Below, piece after piece: positions 11,811-24,657 of a stretch of 64,000 bases of DNA. Both the position numbers and the translations under genes were made by a program. The notes beneath the pieces were generated by a model. That model had not been told where the DNA came from. It saw only the letters and a list, made by a program, of their open reading frames with translations, and did no database searches. The number at the start of each line of letters is the position of its first letter. Position 1 is the first letter of the stretch. Source of the DNA: Heterocephalus glaber. Taxonomy: Eukaryota > Chordata > Mammalia > Rodentia > Bathyergidae. The stretch is taken from contig NW_004624855.1 in NCBI RefSeq assembly GCF_000247695.1, forward strand, positions 6,297,577 to 6,361,576. Reading direction: 5' to 3'.

Positions 11811-14800
11811 TATTCCAAAATACAATTCTGGAACAAGTTTGGCACTGAACATTTTAATTTCTGAAGCTTCTCAGATGTGTTTTTCTGTGGATGCCTAGCA
11901 TGAGTTGATTCTACATGCTGGTCTACATAACTTTACCTCTGGAAAACTGTTATACAGTTTCCTAGAAAAGAAATATGTCATAAAAAGTAAATTGCAAAAA
12001 AAATAAGAGCAGTAACTTCATCTGTTCTGGAAAAGTGACAATATACCATTTTTTTTTTGTCCAACTAATACCAATTGTAGAAGTCATACCATAAGTCTTT
12101 TGTAGAGCTCAAATAAATTTTGCTTCAGTAGAAGTAGGGAGGAGGACTACTGAGTGCATCAAAGTAGTTACGAATAGCATAGCTATGTAGGGCTATTGCC
12201 TGTCATACCAATACACAGTGAGTTCTCAGTTCCTTAGACTGGATTAAAAAAAAAAATCCAAGCAATTACAAGAGTTGCAATTCTCTGTTTGCCTTAATAA
12301 GTTTAAATCTTATATTTGCTTTATTTCATCTTCATACTGTAACTGGATGTCTTACATAGAACAGGAAGGTTTATAGGCAATAATGCTAGGTCTGTTCTCT
12401 CTGACAAAGGATATTCATTCAGTTTGCCAAGATTTGTTGATTTTAATTATTATTCTATCCCAAAATGTACTTTAGTTTTATAAAATATGCCTTAAATATG
12501 TTACTAAAATTTCAATGAAATTATTAAAAGAAATATTAGTGGAAATTTATCTTATTTCACTTGTACATTTTATCATATCTCAGTATGAGGAATGAAATTT
12601 GTTATAGTAAACACTGCTATTGTTTTTGTATATAAAAATAAACAATTCTTAATATTAATCCTCCAATTATCAGATGCCTTCCAAAATAACCAATATAAGA
12701 TTTTATTCACATATTTATTAAGTTAAGGGGTAGCCTCTAAATGACTCAAGGCCATGCCCTCTAGTGTTCACCTTACGTCCCAAGAGCCTAAAGTCCCAAG
12801 CACTCAGTGAAAGATTGCCAAATTTAACCTAAGACTCACCATTCTAAAATTAAAAACCTCTTTATTAAAAATAAAAGAAAAAAACCAATTTTCTGCATTT
12901 AAAACTGTTACTGAAATTGAATGAATTCTATTATATACATAGGTCTGAATTATCTACTTTAAATATATCAATTCATTAAACTAATAAAATATTGAACTGA
13001 GCATCTACCAAGATGAAATAAAACATGGAGTGTCTGCTCCTGAAACATTCCTCAAGGCAAACAAATATTGACTAAAAAATTGAGAAAATTATTCTATATA
13101 AACTTGCTACATTCATCAAGTACATCTGAAGGCCTTAGAAGAATGACAGTAAGTCATGTCTGCTATGGTAAAACTGTGATTTTCTTCAACATCAGTATTG
13201 TAGAGTCATATGGAAGTGTTTATAACTAGAGTCTAAGGAGAAGACATAGCAGGTTTCTCATGATCATTATGAGTGAGGTAAGACATTTAGAGTGGCAAAT
13301 ACAAGACAAGTGTGATATGAGAATGTAAAAATGGACAAGTACCGGCCTTTGAGGATAACTGAACTAGAGTAAATTGCCCTAAAATATAAAGAAAATTCTC
13401 TGTGTAGAAAATAAGTTAATATTGATAGAGAAGTACAATAATTGTGCCATATGAATATTAGCTATAGGAATAGAGATTTGCCATATGTTGACACTATTCA
13501 GTGAGATTCTGTAGAAAATATTCTTTGGACAAAAAACAGATGTTGCTGTTCTTCATAGCTTTGAATATATTTATAGGATAATTAAGGAATTCCATGGAAT
13601 ACAGAGTTCATATTTCCCACCAAATAATTTCAGCTGTATCAAGACACAATTTTCTGACAGAAAATATAAGACAAGAAATAACTGAGAAAAGTTTCAAGGA
13701 TTCTTCTTAAGACTGCCTGTTAACCTCTAGACCTTTTACCTTGGTGTCGTGTGATATGACCTTATATGACATTTTCAATTTATGATAATTCTTTGAGGCA
13801 AAACTTATGATCTGTGAATACTTCTGTGTACATGATATATGTGGCTAAACCTTTTCCTTTAAAAGTGACTTCATCAGTTCCTTCTTCAAAACCTTCTTTG
13901 AAGCTCTCCATTATATTCCAAGAAGAAACCTACAAGGCTCAAACTGTTATCTCCATGACAATCCTACTACACTTTTCTAATCATTCTGGCTCTTCACTGG
14001 TCCTTAAACAATGTTACCACAATATGCTAAGAGCCAAATATTATAAAGAGAATAATATGCTAAGTAAACAAGAAAGCAATAAGTATTTAATAAACCTAGT
14101 AATATAACATGCTACTACATTAGAAAAATCTATTGCTATAATTTACACCAAGAAACAAAGAAGTACAACCATTCTCTTTATTGTCTTCCTTCCTATTTGC
14201 ACATCTGTTCACTGCAACCTCTCCTTTCTACAATTTTATACAATCTTTGGTAGATTCACCTTCAGACAATTTACAAATGGATTGCTAATTCTGTGCTACT
14301 TTATTTTTACTCTTTGAATCAGTATGACATTGTATGACCTCAACTTTTTTTCCATTTAAGTTTATTGGTACATGATCTCAATTTTTTGATTTTTAAAAGT
14401 TTTGTTCTTCCTCACTTATTATGTCCCATGGCCACTTGACCTTTCCCAGTGATGTTTATGATGTTTAGAACAGCAAGTCTTTCTTATTCTCTTGTTCCTC
14501 CTTGTTCTCTTCCTCAACTGTAGATCATTACCTGCTTTCCTCCATTTCCAGATCTACTTTTCCATCTTGCAGGGGTACTGTGAACAAAAATACATCACAA
14601 TTTGGGATTAGACTAGATAACAGAGTTAACAAAAAAGGAAGAATCAAAGTTAAGTCCTAGTTTGCCAGCCTTGGGAAGAAACTGGATAAATTATGAGACT
14701 AAATATAGAACTCTAGAGAATCTAAAGAAATGTCTCCTTTGGAGGGAATATGATGCTATTGTAGTTGGATTAATTATTCAATTTCATATAGTCTCACAAT

Positions 14801-15179
14801 AGAAGGACCTTGAGTAGTTTTGTAATATGTTATGTATATCAGTTATGAAGTTAGGGTTAGAAGTAAAATCAGAAGTCATCTTTAAACAGGCAAGAAACAC
14901 CTAAAAAGCATGACAACTGTACCCAGGTCAGTGTGGAGGGGACATCCAGAAGGAGGAAAAAGGAAAGCACAACCTCCCACAAGGGAAAGGGGACCAAGGG
15001 AGCGCAGTCATAGGTATCAATGCTGTTAACTTTCAAAGAGGCACTGTGTATGTGAAAGAGAGTCTCAATAAATGATGAAGTACATTACAATTTAAAATGT
15101 ACCATTGAAATATTAACAGTGAAGAGAACTGTGAGATAAGAGGAATGCATTAACCAGGTTTTTGCAAAAAAGAATTGAA
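11811..15179. other. Unclassified AT-rich interval
   Basis: Largely anonymous sequence. The stretch around 13860-14030 ('cttcaaaaccttctttgaag', 'cctacaaggctcaaactgtt') resembles a common ancient mammalian repeat, but I cannot name it. A possible very short L1 3' fragment lies at 14353-14371. The 97-residue frame at 13814-14107 runs through this material and is not a gene I recognise. Confidence 0.45.
14353..14371 (-). mobile_element. Possible ultra-short L1 3'-end insertion
   Basis: The reverse complement reads gtaccaataaacttaaatg. That resembles the 3' terminus of the L1 family found elsewhere in the window (…gtaccaataaaataattta at about 47766). The flanks, 14334-14352 and 14372-14390, are similar to each other (atgacctcaact… / atgatctcaatt…), about 16 of 19 positions, which could be an aged target-site duplication. 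Confidence 0.3.
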
Positions 15180-15310
15180 CCACTGCATTTCAGGTCGAAG
15201 GGCCATGCCAATTTTTCAGGTGAAGTAATTGAGTTATGACATATTAATTTCAAGTCACGCAGCTCGTAGAAAAATTGAGCTAAAATCCAGAACTGAAACA
15301 GGCAAGGATT
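15180..15310 (-). mobile_element. MIR fragment, antisense
   Basis: 'aggtgaagtaattgagttat', 'tttcaagtcacgcagctcgt' and 'gagctaaaatccagaactga' follow the reverse MIR order (…gatgaggaaactgag…aaggtcacacagctagt…gagctgggatttgaac…). Confidence 0.6.
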
Positions 15311-15837
15311 CTTCTCATGTTCTTTTAATTTTATTTTGCTAGAAAAAAATCTGGTTATACATATTTTTCTGGAAATCAAATCTTCTGACAGAAATTCCAT
15401 ATATATACGAAGTGCAAACTACCCTTTATAATTAAATGCAAAGCAGAAATTATTTTGAAGATCAAATGTATACTAATAAATTTTAAAAGAAAATTTTAAA
15501 TACCATTTGTGGACACATTTGGGGATATTATTTTACTATGATCCTTAAAGTCCCTTTAGATTTAAGTTTTTTTAATAAAAAGAAGGTATAAGTTAGAAAA
15601 GCAAATAATAGGTTTTAGAAATTCTTTATATAAAAAAAGAGAAACTTATGAATTTCTACCCTGTATTGCTTTACTAGTTTTCAGTCCTGTGAGTTTTAGA
15701 TGAAGAGATTGTTCTGCAATTCTTTTCATTATTTCAAAAAGATTAAAATGAATACTTTTTCTGTAATATCTTTTATAAAAGTTATTTACGAAGTGAGATC
15801 AAAATATATGGCGAATATTTAAATTTTTTTAAATTAT

Positions 15838-16310
15838 TACAGGAAAAGACACATTGTCATTCAGCTCCATCAAAATATCCCCTCTTGCTTCAAACACTTA
15901 TGCCATCATTCTCATCACTTTGGGAAGCAGTTCTGGAAGTCTTTCAAGAGCATCTTTAGGCAATGTGATCAAAAGCACAGTGAAAGCTGCTGTCTAGAGT
16001 CACCTGATGAAATGGCAGGGCCCTAACATCACAGTGCGTCTTCATCCACGTTATTCACCAGGTCTGACCCTGTGGGACTTCTGGTTCTTCCCCAAAATCA
16101 AAATGACCATGAAATATAAATATTTTTAATCCACTCAAGACATAGACACAGCCAGATGGAAAAACTAAAGACACTCACAAAAGAACTTCCACAACTGTTT
16201 CAGAAAGTGCCAAGAACTATGGAATACCTATGTTCAAAGCGACGCGGTGAATTCTGAGGGGAATGAATGGAGAGGAATATTTTTCAGTCATACCACATAT
16301 AAGATATCTT
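15838..16310. mobile_element. Foldback mariner/Tc1-like DNA transposon remnant, copy B
   Basis: Its organisation matches copy A at 8700-9150. The left arm (about 15850-15962) is roughly the reverse complement of the right arm (about 16178-16275): both read as 'ttcca.aactg.ttc..aaagtg…aagaa..atgg.ata'. The centre translates on the plus strand to a degraded 'YSPGLTLWDFWFFPKIKMTM'-like stretch, the C-terminal DDE region typical of mariner transposases (…YSPDLAPCDFFLFPKLK…). Ends are approximate and no TA duplication could be confirmed. Confidence 0.65.
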
Positions 16311-17469
16311 TATTTTTTAATTACAAGAAACACTGGATGTGAAACAAATTATCTAACAAGAAATAATCCATTACTTCTAAAGATAGAGATTGCCTTCATG
16401 CCCCAAACAGCAAGTATTAAACACCTACAAAACTGAATAGTCTCCCTGCATCCAATCTGAAAGACCAGAGTTGAAAGGGATCTGCTGATACTAGAAACTA
16501 GATTCCAGCTGTGAAGCACTATGAATAAGAAAAGCCTTTTGCCTCTCAGCTGCTGTAGGGCAAGCAGAAATGTAACCAGATCTCAGTCTGGTGTCACAGG
16601 AAAGGCTGGCAGCAGCAACCTGCACCTTTCCCCACTTCTTCCAGTTGGAACTTGTGCCCTAAGTCCTAAAGGGACATCAACCCACAATTATGGTTGCTAC
16701 ACATGAGTGTGTATGCACACACACACTCACTGTAGTAAAAAAGACCACAAGGAAAAACCTACACATTTTTATGTAAAATTATACAAAAGGATATTTTTAA
16801 GTAGTGCAAAAATTTCTATGAATCATATTACACTTTTCTTCAAAGTAATTGTTTTAGGGAAAAGATAATGGCACACATCTGGCTTAATAATTTTAATTTT
16901 TACTATATAATCAATATTCTTTGATTACACCTGTGTTGTAGGCATCACGTCAAACAATGCTAATCATGTATGCATTTGTAAGAAACCTAAATAGCCTTTT
17001 ATAATAAGGAGAAGATGTACCACACATACTCAATTAATTTCCAGGGCAATTGTACTCATATATAGAGATACTGATGATAAATTTCTTAGCAATATTTTCA
17101 GTTCCCTTGCCTGATCCACCCTGCAAAACTTGAATATTTTTACCTTGGATTTATTCAACTTCCATTTTTGACATCCTTGTTGCGGCAGGTTGCTGGAGAA
17201 AGTGTTTGGTTCCTGATCAGCATGTAGTCATAATTTAAATTGTCTCTGCTCAGCTCACTTTTCTACTCTCCAAAAATGGGAACTTTGCAGCTTTCACTAC
17301 ACTTCTCAGGGTCTCAACTATTCCAACTCCCACCACTGCTCATTTATCACTTTGCAAGAAAAAAAATGAAAGAGCTGTTCTAATTGTACAGCAGGGCTGA
17401 TATAATCTCTCTATGCCATCCTTGCTCTCTCATTGAGCCATTTTACTCTTCTGAAGGAACCCACTACCT
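16311..17469. other. Unclassified interval
   Basis: No gene or repeat family recognised. 16500-16705 is less AT-rich and holds a 61-residue frame with no resemblance I can name. It is followed by a short (CA) patch at 16716-16726. Confidence 0.45.
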
Positions 17470-17800
17470 CCAAGAAAGTCTGTTCCCTAGTGTGCTGACA
17501 CTTCAACTATCATTTCCCCTTTCTTTTTGATTTGGTCTCTTCCCTTCACCCTCTCCACCCACCTTTAATTTATTCTTGTTTTCTAAAAACTCTCCCTTTG
17601 TGCTATTATGTTATCTAACCCTTCTCATAATGACAAGGTATCTTTAATGTTTACAGAGATGAATGAGTCTCTTTACCTTTCACTTTCTCTTGATACTGTT
17701 GATTCCTGCTTTTCCTCCTGATACTAAACACGACTTTGTTGACGCCTTACTGAATTTCTCCAAACATTGCTTTATTATTTCTAAATGTTTTGTTCTAGAC
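17470..17800 (+). mobile_element. Possible L2/CR1-type LINE fragment
   Basis: 'tctcttgatactgttgattc' followed by 'ctgcttttcctcctgatact' resembles the conserved L2 reverse-transcriptase segment (…gcatttgacactgttgatcactccctcctcctggatact…, protein AFDTVDH). The upstream CT-rich stretch (17515-17570) fits the same family. Heavily decayed; the call rests on one short motif. Confidence 0.4.
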
Positions 17801-18751
17801 CTTTGAGAGACAATATAAGTGTTCTACTGAGTAAAGTATTGTCTAGTGAGAGTTGCTCATCTCATGGCACCAGACTTTGGACAGCGATACTCACTGTAAC
17901 TCAGTGCTGTGCTTCAAATAAAAGAGAACTAATTTATCCATCAACTCCTTTTCCCTTGGCCCAAGTTTTACTTACAATATGTTTACTCTCCACCATTTCT
18001 GGTTAATATAGTCCTGTGCTATCCCATGCCCCTTGATGGGGAATTCTTGGGGCAAGGAGGCAAGTAGATCAATCCAGAAAAAAGACAAAGCTGTAGGCAT
18101 TATGTATTTTCCTTCCTAGCACATACCGGATTTACAGCTATAAATTAAGTATGTGAGAATGTGTTTACATCCCCTATTAGATAAGCACTTATATGCATCA
18201 TGTGCTTAACTTTTGTGATTAGAACACAGTAAGTACACATTTGTTGAATGAATGAGGTAGATACAATAGTATTTTGTAATTATAAAAGAGTTGATTTGGA
18301 AACCTTATAGAGAAGATTTTGAGTTTTATTTCAGTCTTATTGTGTGATAATGGTAAATTATTAAACTCCCAAGTCTCTCTTTTCTAGCAAATAATATATG
18401 GAAATTTCAAATGATAATAAATAGTCATAAACTGCTTTGAACCTTTAAAATATATATAAATGTGTTTATAGTAGGCTTTGCCCATAGTAAGTCCTCAAAT
18501 GTTTTAATATTTCTTTTTGTTTTATCTTTTGTGCTAATTGAACTTAATTTTAATTTTGATTATCATCATGTAATAGATACACAGGGTTTTTTAAAAACAA
18601 TACTTCAGATTTTTAATAAAAAATGGTAAATTATGCTCTACTATTTTCCATTTCTTCTTTTCACACTGTCAATGTTTTATGATATTTTTCTAGTGTTTTG
18701 TATTCCTAACTATGTACAAATTATTTTAATGAATCTTGCATCTATTTTCTA
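17801..18751. other. Unclassified interval, possible old LINE/MIR debris
   Basis: 'acagtaagtacacatttgtt' with 'gaatgaatgag' at about 18227-18258 resembles an L2 or MIR 3' end. The rest is anonymous AT-rich sequence. Confidence 0.35.
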
Positions 18752-18830
18752 CAGTCCTCAAAACTGAACCCAAGTCCTCATGTGTCCTAGGCAAGCATTC
18801 CACCACTGAAGTAGCCCTCAACCTCACTCA
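18752..18830 (-). mobile_element. ID-type SINE fragment, antisense
   Basis: The reverse complement contains 'ggctacttcagtggtggaat', 'gcttgcctagg' and 'ttgggttcagtttt', matching the A box to B box layout of the ID variant with '…cagtggtagagcgcttgcctag…' and '…gggttcaatccc…'. Confidence 0.7.
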
Positions 18831-20049
18831 CTGCTCATTTCCAATTTCTATTTTCTGGTCTTTTCCTTTATATTTTATTTCTACTTCTATATTTCCAGCG
18901 AATATATTTACATTACTACTTTTTTGTTTATATGTTATTAGCTCTAATGAGTAAGGAGAATTTAGCACTCACTCTTTTACCTCTGGTATCCTCTCAAAAA
19001 AGTTCATGTCATGTCATATTTTTGTTAGTCTCACTATTTTTCTTAGTCTTTTTCAAGTCTCAGTATTTTAGTCCTCTGTGATTTCATAAGTAGAAAGGCC
19101 TAAGACTTTCAGTATATTGAATTAGATAATTTTTAGGATATAATTATTTTATTCTCAAAAATTAATACTACTTAAATATGAGATTTTTTTAACAACTAAA
19201 GCTAGTGGAAAAGATGACATTCAGGATGAAAAACTCATTATATGTAGTACATTTTCTGATGTGACCACATGTTGCTTTTTTACTTTTTACTCAGAAAAAA
19301 AATTAAATACAACAGGTAATTACATGAAGAATGTAATGTAATGAATCCCCAAATATGTCTGACTTATATTCAATATGTGTTAACTTGAGTTCATATATTT
19401 TTATATATGCATATTTTTTGACTGAAACTTTTAGAATTAGTTGAAATTGAAGATTTAATGAACTTTATCCTATGATTATTTCAGAATTTACCTCAGTAGA
19501 AGAAAGATATTATGTTACATGGTATACTTATAAAAGAAATATAATGCTATTACAAAAATCTATATTCAAGTTTTAAGAAATTGTCTCATTAACACCGGTT
19601 TAAAGAAATGTCCCCTAACAGGAACTTGAATTTGTTTTTAAATTCTTTCAGTTCTCTTGAATCTGACACAATCCATAGACTATTTGTTGCCTATTATAAT
19701 ACTGATATTTTTGAAGAACACTTTAAATTATTTACTATGATTAGTCTTGGAGAATACTCTTGAATTTCTGTTGTTTCTTTCTACTTGCTATCTGACATTT
19801 GAATCTAATTTTTGGCAGGACTACTGCATGTATATGATTTCTTTCCTAGTATAGCTAATCAAGATGCATTGGGTCCTCTGGATTTCTTCTGTGAGCAGAG
19901 CTTTTCTCATTTTTTTCTTTTGTTATTTTTTTAAATCATATCTTCCTTTAGAAATGCAGAATGAAAAGCAGCAGGTGTAACTCAAAGGTTGTCCAAAGGC
20001 TAACTTTCAGTATAGTCTTATTTCTCAACTGAATATGAATTCTCATACT
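18831..20049. other. Unclassified AT-rich interval
   Basis: No supported gene, RNA or repeat. Very AT-rich, with scattered homopolymer runs. Confidence 0.5.
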
Positions 20050-20165
20050 GAAGTTGGGCACGGTAGTAATCCCAGAACTTGGGAAGTGAAGCAGGAGGAT
20101 CATTATTTCAAGTCGAGCCTGAAAAACTTAGTAATAATATTCTGTCTCAAATTTTATAAAAAAGA
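20050..20165 (+). mobile_element. B1 (7SL-derived) SINE, degraded
   Basis: 'gttgggcacggtagtaatcc', 'cagaacttgggaagtgaagc' and 'aggaggatcattatttcaag' follow the B1 consensus (gccgggcgtggtggc…aatcccagcactcgggaggcagaggcaggcggat…gagttcgag…), ending in a 'ctgtctcaaa'-type tail. No ID module is attached. Confidence 0.8.
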
Positions 20166-23038
20166 AGAATCTCCATAAAATCTCCAAAAAAATATACTTA
20201 GAATAGCAATTAAAGAAAGAGTACTCATTATAGTATATCTAATGATGTTTGCACCAAACTGCTTAGTTTTGGGACTTCTTAAAGAAATTTGCTCACTGTA
20301 TTGTTAAAAGTCATACATACAACTGATTTAGGCAAATAGCCTCCAAATTAGTATGACGTCTTCTATTTGTTCCTTAAAATGCAGGTATGACTTTTCCCTC
20401 TATAGCCCCCAGGGACAGAAACTGTGATGGGCAGCTGCTCTTAAAGATGAGCATGTATTTCTTTCTTGAGATTCTCTTTTCAAGGAAGTACACGTTATTT
20501 TAATACAATTTAATAAAAAGGGGCTATCTGGGTCCACTTCATTATACATTCACACATTCAATCACACCAGCCAGCATCACTTTTCAAATACCATCTCTTA
20601 CAAATGGATGTTGTTAACTTTTTCAACACTAAAGCCATGCATGTGATTTCCCTTCATCAGTGGAGACTCAATAAATCACCCAACATATTACAGCTTCACG
20701 CCAAGTTAGCACCTTCATCAGCAAATGAAATTAGCAGAACATATCCTAGCTAATTGTGAAAGATGCTAATTACCTACTCACCCTGAAAAATAAGGCATGA
20801 ATGATGAGCATGGGCACTGCACAAAGTCATGAACACTTGGAAATGCAACACTTAAGTAATGCCTAAAACTGCTTTTGTCTAGAGAGCAGACAGCGGGCAA
20901 AAGCATACAGCCAGTAAAAGAAAAAACTTTTTTTGGAGAGACCTAAAAATTCTCATTTTAGGACCAGAGTAAGACTAGTAGAGATTTGGATGACTTTGGG
21001 GATTCATTACGAATCCTTTACTTCTAAGTCTCTGATGCAAATCACTTGATCAATACTGGAAACAAGTCTTTATGAAGTAATAACTGTTCACAGCACAGGG
21101 CAGAGGACAGCAGGAAACGTGATCACTATTCAGCTAATCCTGGGAGAAGGGTTCTGATTTACAGTGGCAGTAACTAGCTCTCCTGTTGGTAGTCTCAGCA
21201 GAATGCAGGTAGGTGTTTCAGAGGCTGCCAGCTCCTTGTGATGTTGGCCAAACTGAGCAGGTGGAAGTGTGACAGTAGAGTTTATCCCTGTTGCTGTCAA
21301 TCTAGTACCCACTCTCTGGATGGGAGACTCTTCCCTGAAGTTGCCAACTGGTCTTCTTTCAGCATCATGGGGCTCAAATTAAGAAGAGCAGATGCTCTTT
21401 CTTAATAATGCTGTGTAGGTGTGTGATTAAAAAACAAACAAACAAAAAAAACCCTGTGCTACAGCATATCTATCCTTTTCTTTTTCCTAGCTTCTCTAAA
21501 GATCTGAGCAATCACTTAAGACTTCAATCCTACCAAAATCTTACTGAATAAACAAGATAGCGCTTTTATCTTTCAGTTTGTCTCTTAGGTCTCACATACT
21601 AAATTTGCTTATGAAAGGCAATTATCACTTTACATTCAATTAAAATGATTCTGATTAATGACTTACATGAGCAACTAAAGCAATTATATCATTTATAATT
21701 GCAAAGGTAACCCACAGAAAGAGTTTGTGTTGTGGTTAATTTGTGTAATGATGAAAAGGTGGTAAATTATTGGATCCCCAGAGAGGCAATGTGGAGCTTC
21801 CCAAAAGATGAGTTTTGTGACATAATTTAAAACATTAATGAGAGAGAGAGATTGAATACTGAACAAATGTCAAATTTTTATAAAAATTATTTAACAAGAA
21901 TTATTTAACATGAAAGAATACATTAAAAATGAATGCATGTTTATAGAATAATTTATAGGAATTCTATGCAATCAACTTAATTTCAGAAAAAATAAAGTGA
22001 TTTCTTCTGTCTTTAGATTTTTTAAATTTTCTAATCATGAATGATGAATTCTTAACATGTTAAAACTGCCTTCTCTCTTCACACTGTGACCTTTGTTCCC
22101 AGAAATGTTTACCTGTTCCAATCTATTCCATTTTAGGTCAGCTGCTTCAACACAAATTTCAAACCAGACTGTTTCATTCCCAGGAGAAAAGGGACAACAC
22201 AGGGAAACTCTCATTGAAAGTATTGTACATAGGAGACAATCTTACTCATTATTTTGTTTCAAAATCAACTTGAGCATCAAAATAATACATACATTCAGAT
22301 TATGACCTTCTCTATGTTTTGCCTCCCTTTCTTTTATTAAGTCTGTTCTAAAAAGAAAAATAAAAACTTGAAATGGTAACTCCTTTCAAATAAAACAAAA
22401 GTTTCTTTACGTTTCTCAACATTTATGATACACTGTATACAATGTATATAGTCTAGGCAAACTAAACTTTCTTCTTAAAAGCCCCCCGCCCCGCCCCGCT
22501 TCTTTTTACAAACACAATGTTTCACTGTGCTAAAAATATTCTTTCCCCAAATGATTCACTTGTTGAAACTCTTTTGCCCCTTTAAACCTACAACATGAAG
22601 TAGAGTCTGATTCTCCTACAGCTCTGAGTCTTTATAAGGGTAATTTTATTTCTCTAAATTTCAGAGGATTTCCTACTTTCAAATTTAGATCAGATTTCCA
22701 TTTAATCAAGTGTCTTCATCTTGTTCTGAAAATTTTTGACTTAGAAGAGTAAGCTTTGTCACCATTTATCATAATATTTCATTAATTGTTATTAAAAGTT
22801 GTAGAATATAACTACACTTTTGGAATTTGTTACTATTACTCTATTTCAAAAAACAATTGCTTTTACAGGCACTATGAAATACTTCTTGACTACCGAAAGA
22901 AAGGAAGTTCAAATAAGAGACCTGGGAGAGTAAGAATTGGGAAATCACAGATATCTGTCCTGTAAGGTGGTTTGATAATCTAGAACAGTGATGTCATTTT
23001 GTAAACGGGAAAATGAGTTTCAGGGAAAGGTACAACTC
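20166..23038. other. Repeat-poor interval; candidate conserved non-coding DNA
   Basis: I recognise almost no transposon sequence across 20.4-22.4 kb, unusual for this window. 20560-20830 and 21600-21850 are rich in TAAT/ATTA motifs. 21060-21400 is a GC-richer patch carrying a 60-residue minus-strand frame of no recognised family. Function cannot be read from one sequence. Confidence 0.35.
22482..22500 (-). other. C-rich/G-rich run: potential G-quadruplex and GC boxes
   Basis: The plus strand reads ccccccgccccgccccgct, so the minus strand has three closely spaced G-runs of 4, 4 and 6. The minus strand also matches GC-box (GGGGCGGGG) cores. It stands alone in AT-rich DNA without a promoter or CpG island around it. 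Confidence 0.45.
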
Positions 23039-23054
23039 AAGATTACAAAATGAG

Positions 23055-23130
23055 GGCCGGGGATTTAGCTCAGTGGTTCCATTGCCTGCCTCGCAAGTGA
23101 TCTCTGTCTGCCCCCCCCCCCAAAAGAAGA
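23055..23130 (+). mobile_element. ID SINE with internal deletion and C-tract, perfect TSD
   Basis: The 5' half is well preserved ('ggccggggatttagctcagt', 'tgcctgcctcgcaagtg'), but the B-box half is replaced by 'ctctgtctg' and a run of about 11 C before a short A-rich tail. Two identical 15-bp copies of aagattacaaaatga flank it (23039-23053 and 23131-23145), so the insertion is young by the standards of this window. Confidence 0.93.
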
Positions 23131-23145
23131 AAGATTACAAAATGA

Positions 23146-24633
23146 TAAATGGCAATTGCAGGCTTTAAATCTCAGTTTTTACATTTAATTCAGAGTACTT
23201 TGGACTGACTTCAAATTAAAAATTATGCTTTTTTTTCTAAAGATAAGACATATTTGGAGAAAAAAGCAAAGAATCAACAGTTAATGATCATGGAATGCTA
23301 TTTTCAATGAGAGTATTCATGACAAAGTCTCAGATTCCCCACACAAGCGCACATACTCATGCTCATACAGACACACTCCCTGCGTGGATAGGGCCAAACC
23401 ACCAACATGCAGGTGAGTGACCAGTTCCATTGTGAATAAATCGGAAGGTAATGCCAGTATTGACCTATACTGGAAATGGGAATTTTCATTCTAAGGTTTT
23501 TTGTGTTTTTGTGTTTTTTTCATACAAACCCAAGAAATTTGTTTAGTACTTTTTCTTTCAATCCCTATTCGGCAAGGTCAAAGCAAAATTCAATCTGTTA
23601 TTCATGATTTATTATTTGAGGTCCTCCTTGAATGAAGCTTTCTTCTCTTTGGGTCCTCTTTGTTGTGGGCAGCAAGCTGTCAGTTCCTCAGCCAAGTTTG
23701 TCTAAGCCAAATAAATGTAAATGCAGGTTGTTTCACACTTTTTTTTGAGAGTTTTGAAATCACTTGGATACTTTAATAGATCATTTTCCCTACTTTTTAA
23801 ATTCTCTACTGTTTCATTTCAAGAGTTTTTAATCATTGAAGTACTAAAATAGTTGATGAGTCTGGTAAAACAATGTTATTTAAGCTTCTTCTCACTGTAC
23901 AGGATAAAGACTGATAACATTTGGACTTTAAGTGGTTTATATAGCATTTCAGTCACCCAGAGGAGAAAGCAATACATATGTTTCTCCTATCTGTATTTTT
24001 CCACTCAAAATATGTCCCAGAAATACACAAAACAAAGAATGCTTATGAGTTCATTCTTCCCTAATGGAAAAAGGAAATAAGTTTCTGAATCTAAATGTCG
24101 AACATGTGAGATCCTGCACCAGGCAATGCTTGTGCTATTGACCAATGAATAGCAATGCAATGCAATTGGACATAGAATCACTAATTTCATATAAAAACTA
24201 TATATAAGACTATATGTAAGATTCTTGCCAAAATCAGCATACCTTTTTTATCCTTCCTTATGTACTTTTTAGTGTGACCTTCTGAACACATGTCAATATA
24301 TTGTAGCTCTTTCTTCATTTTAAATGTTTCTCTTATTTTCAGGTAAGTACTTAATACTTCCTAGAAATAATTAATGTAGCAGTGTAAAGATGAATATGAT
24401 GGTTGTACATACTGGAGTCAAAAAGCTAAAAATAAACATTTTCAAATTTTAAAAAATATTAAATTGTTTAAAGATTTTCACTGGAATCATCTTTGTAGAG
24501 AATCTCTTGTTTGGTTGGAAGACCATCATCTTTCTTTTTAAGTAATATGCCACTGTGAGCTGAATAATTAGTTTATATAAGAATCTCACAATCAGATACT
24601 TCTCATGTATGTCAATTTTACATCTTTGCTTGA
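23146..24633. other. Unclassified AT-rich interval
   Basis: No supported gene or repeat. The frames at 23304-23489, 23853-24080 and 24005-24190 overlap on opposite strands and have no recognisable products. Confidence 0.5.
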
Positions 24634-24657
24634 TATATATGTATATATATATATATT
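24634..24657. repeat. (TA)n microsatellite
   Basis: 'gatatatatgtatatatata' followed by further TA units: a short, interrupted TA/TATG repeat. Confidence 0.85.
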
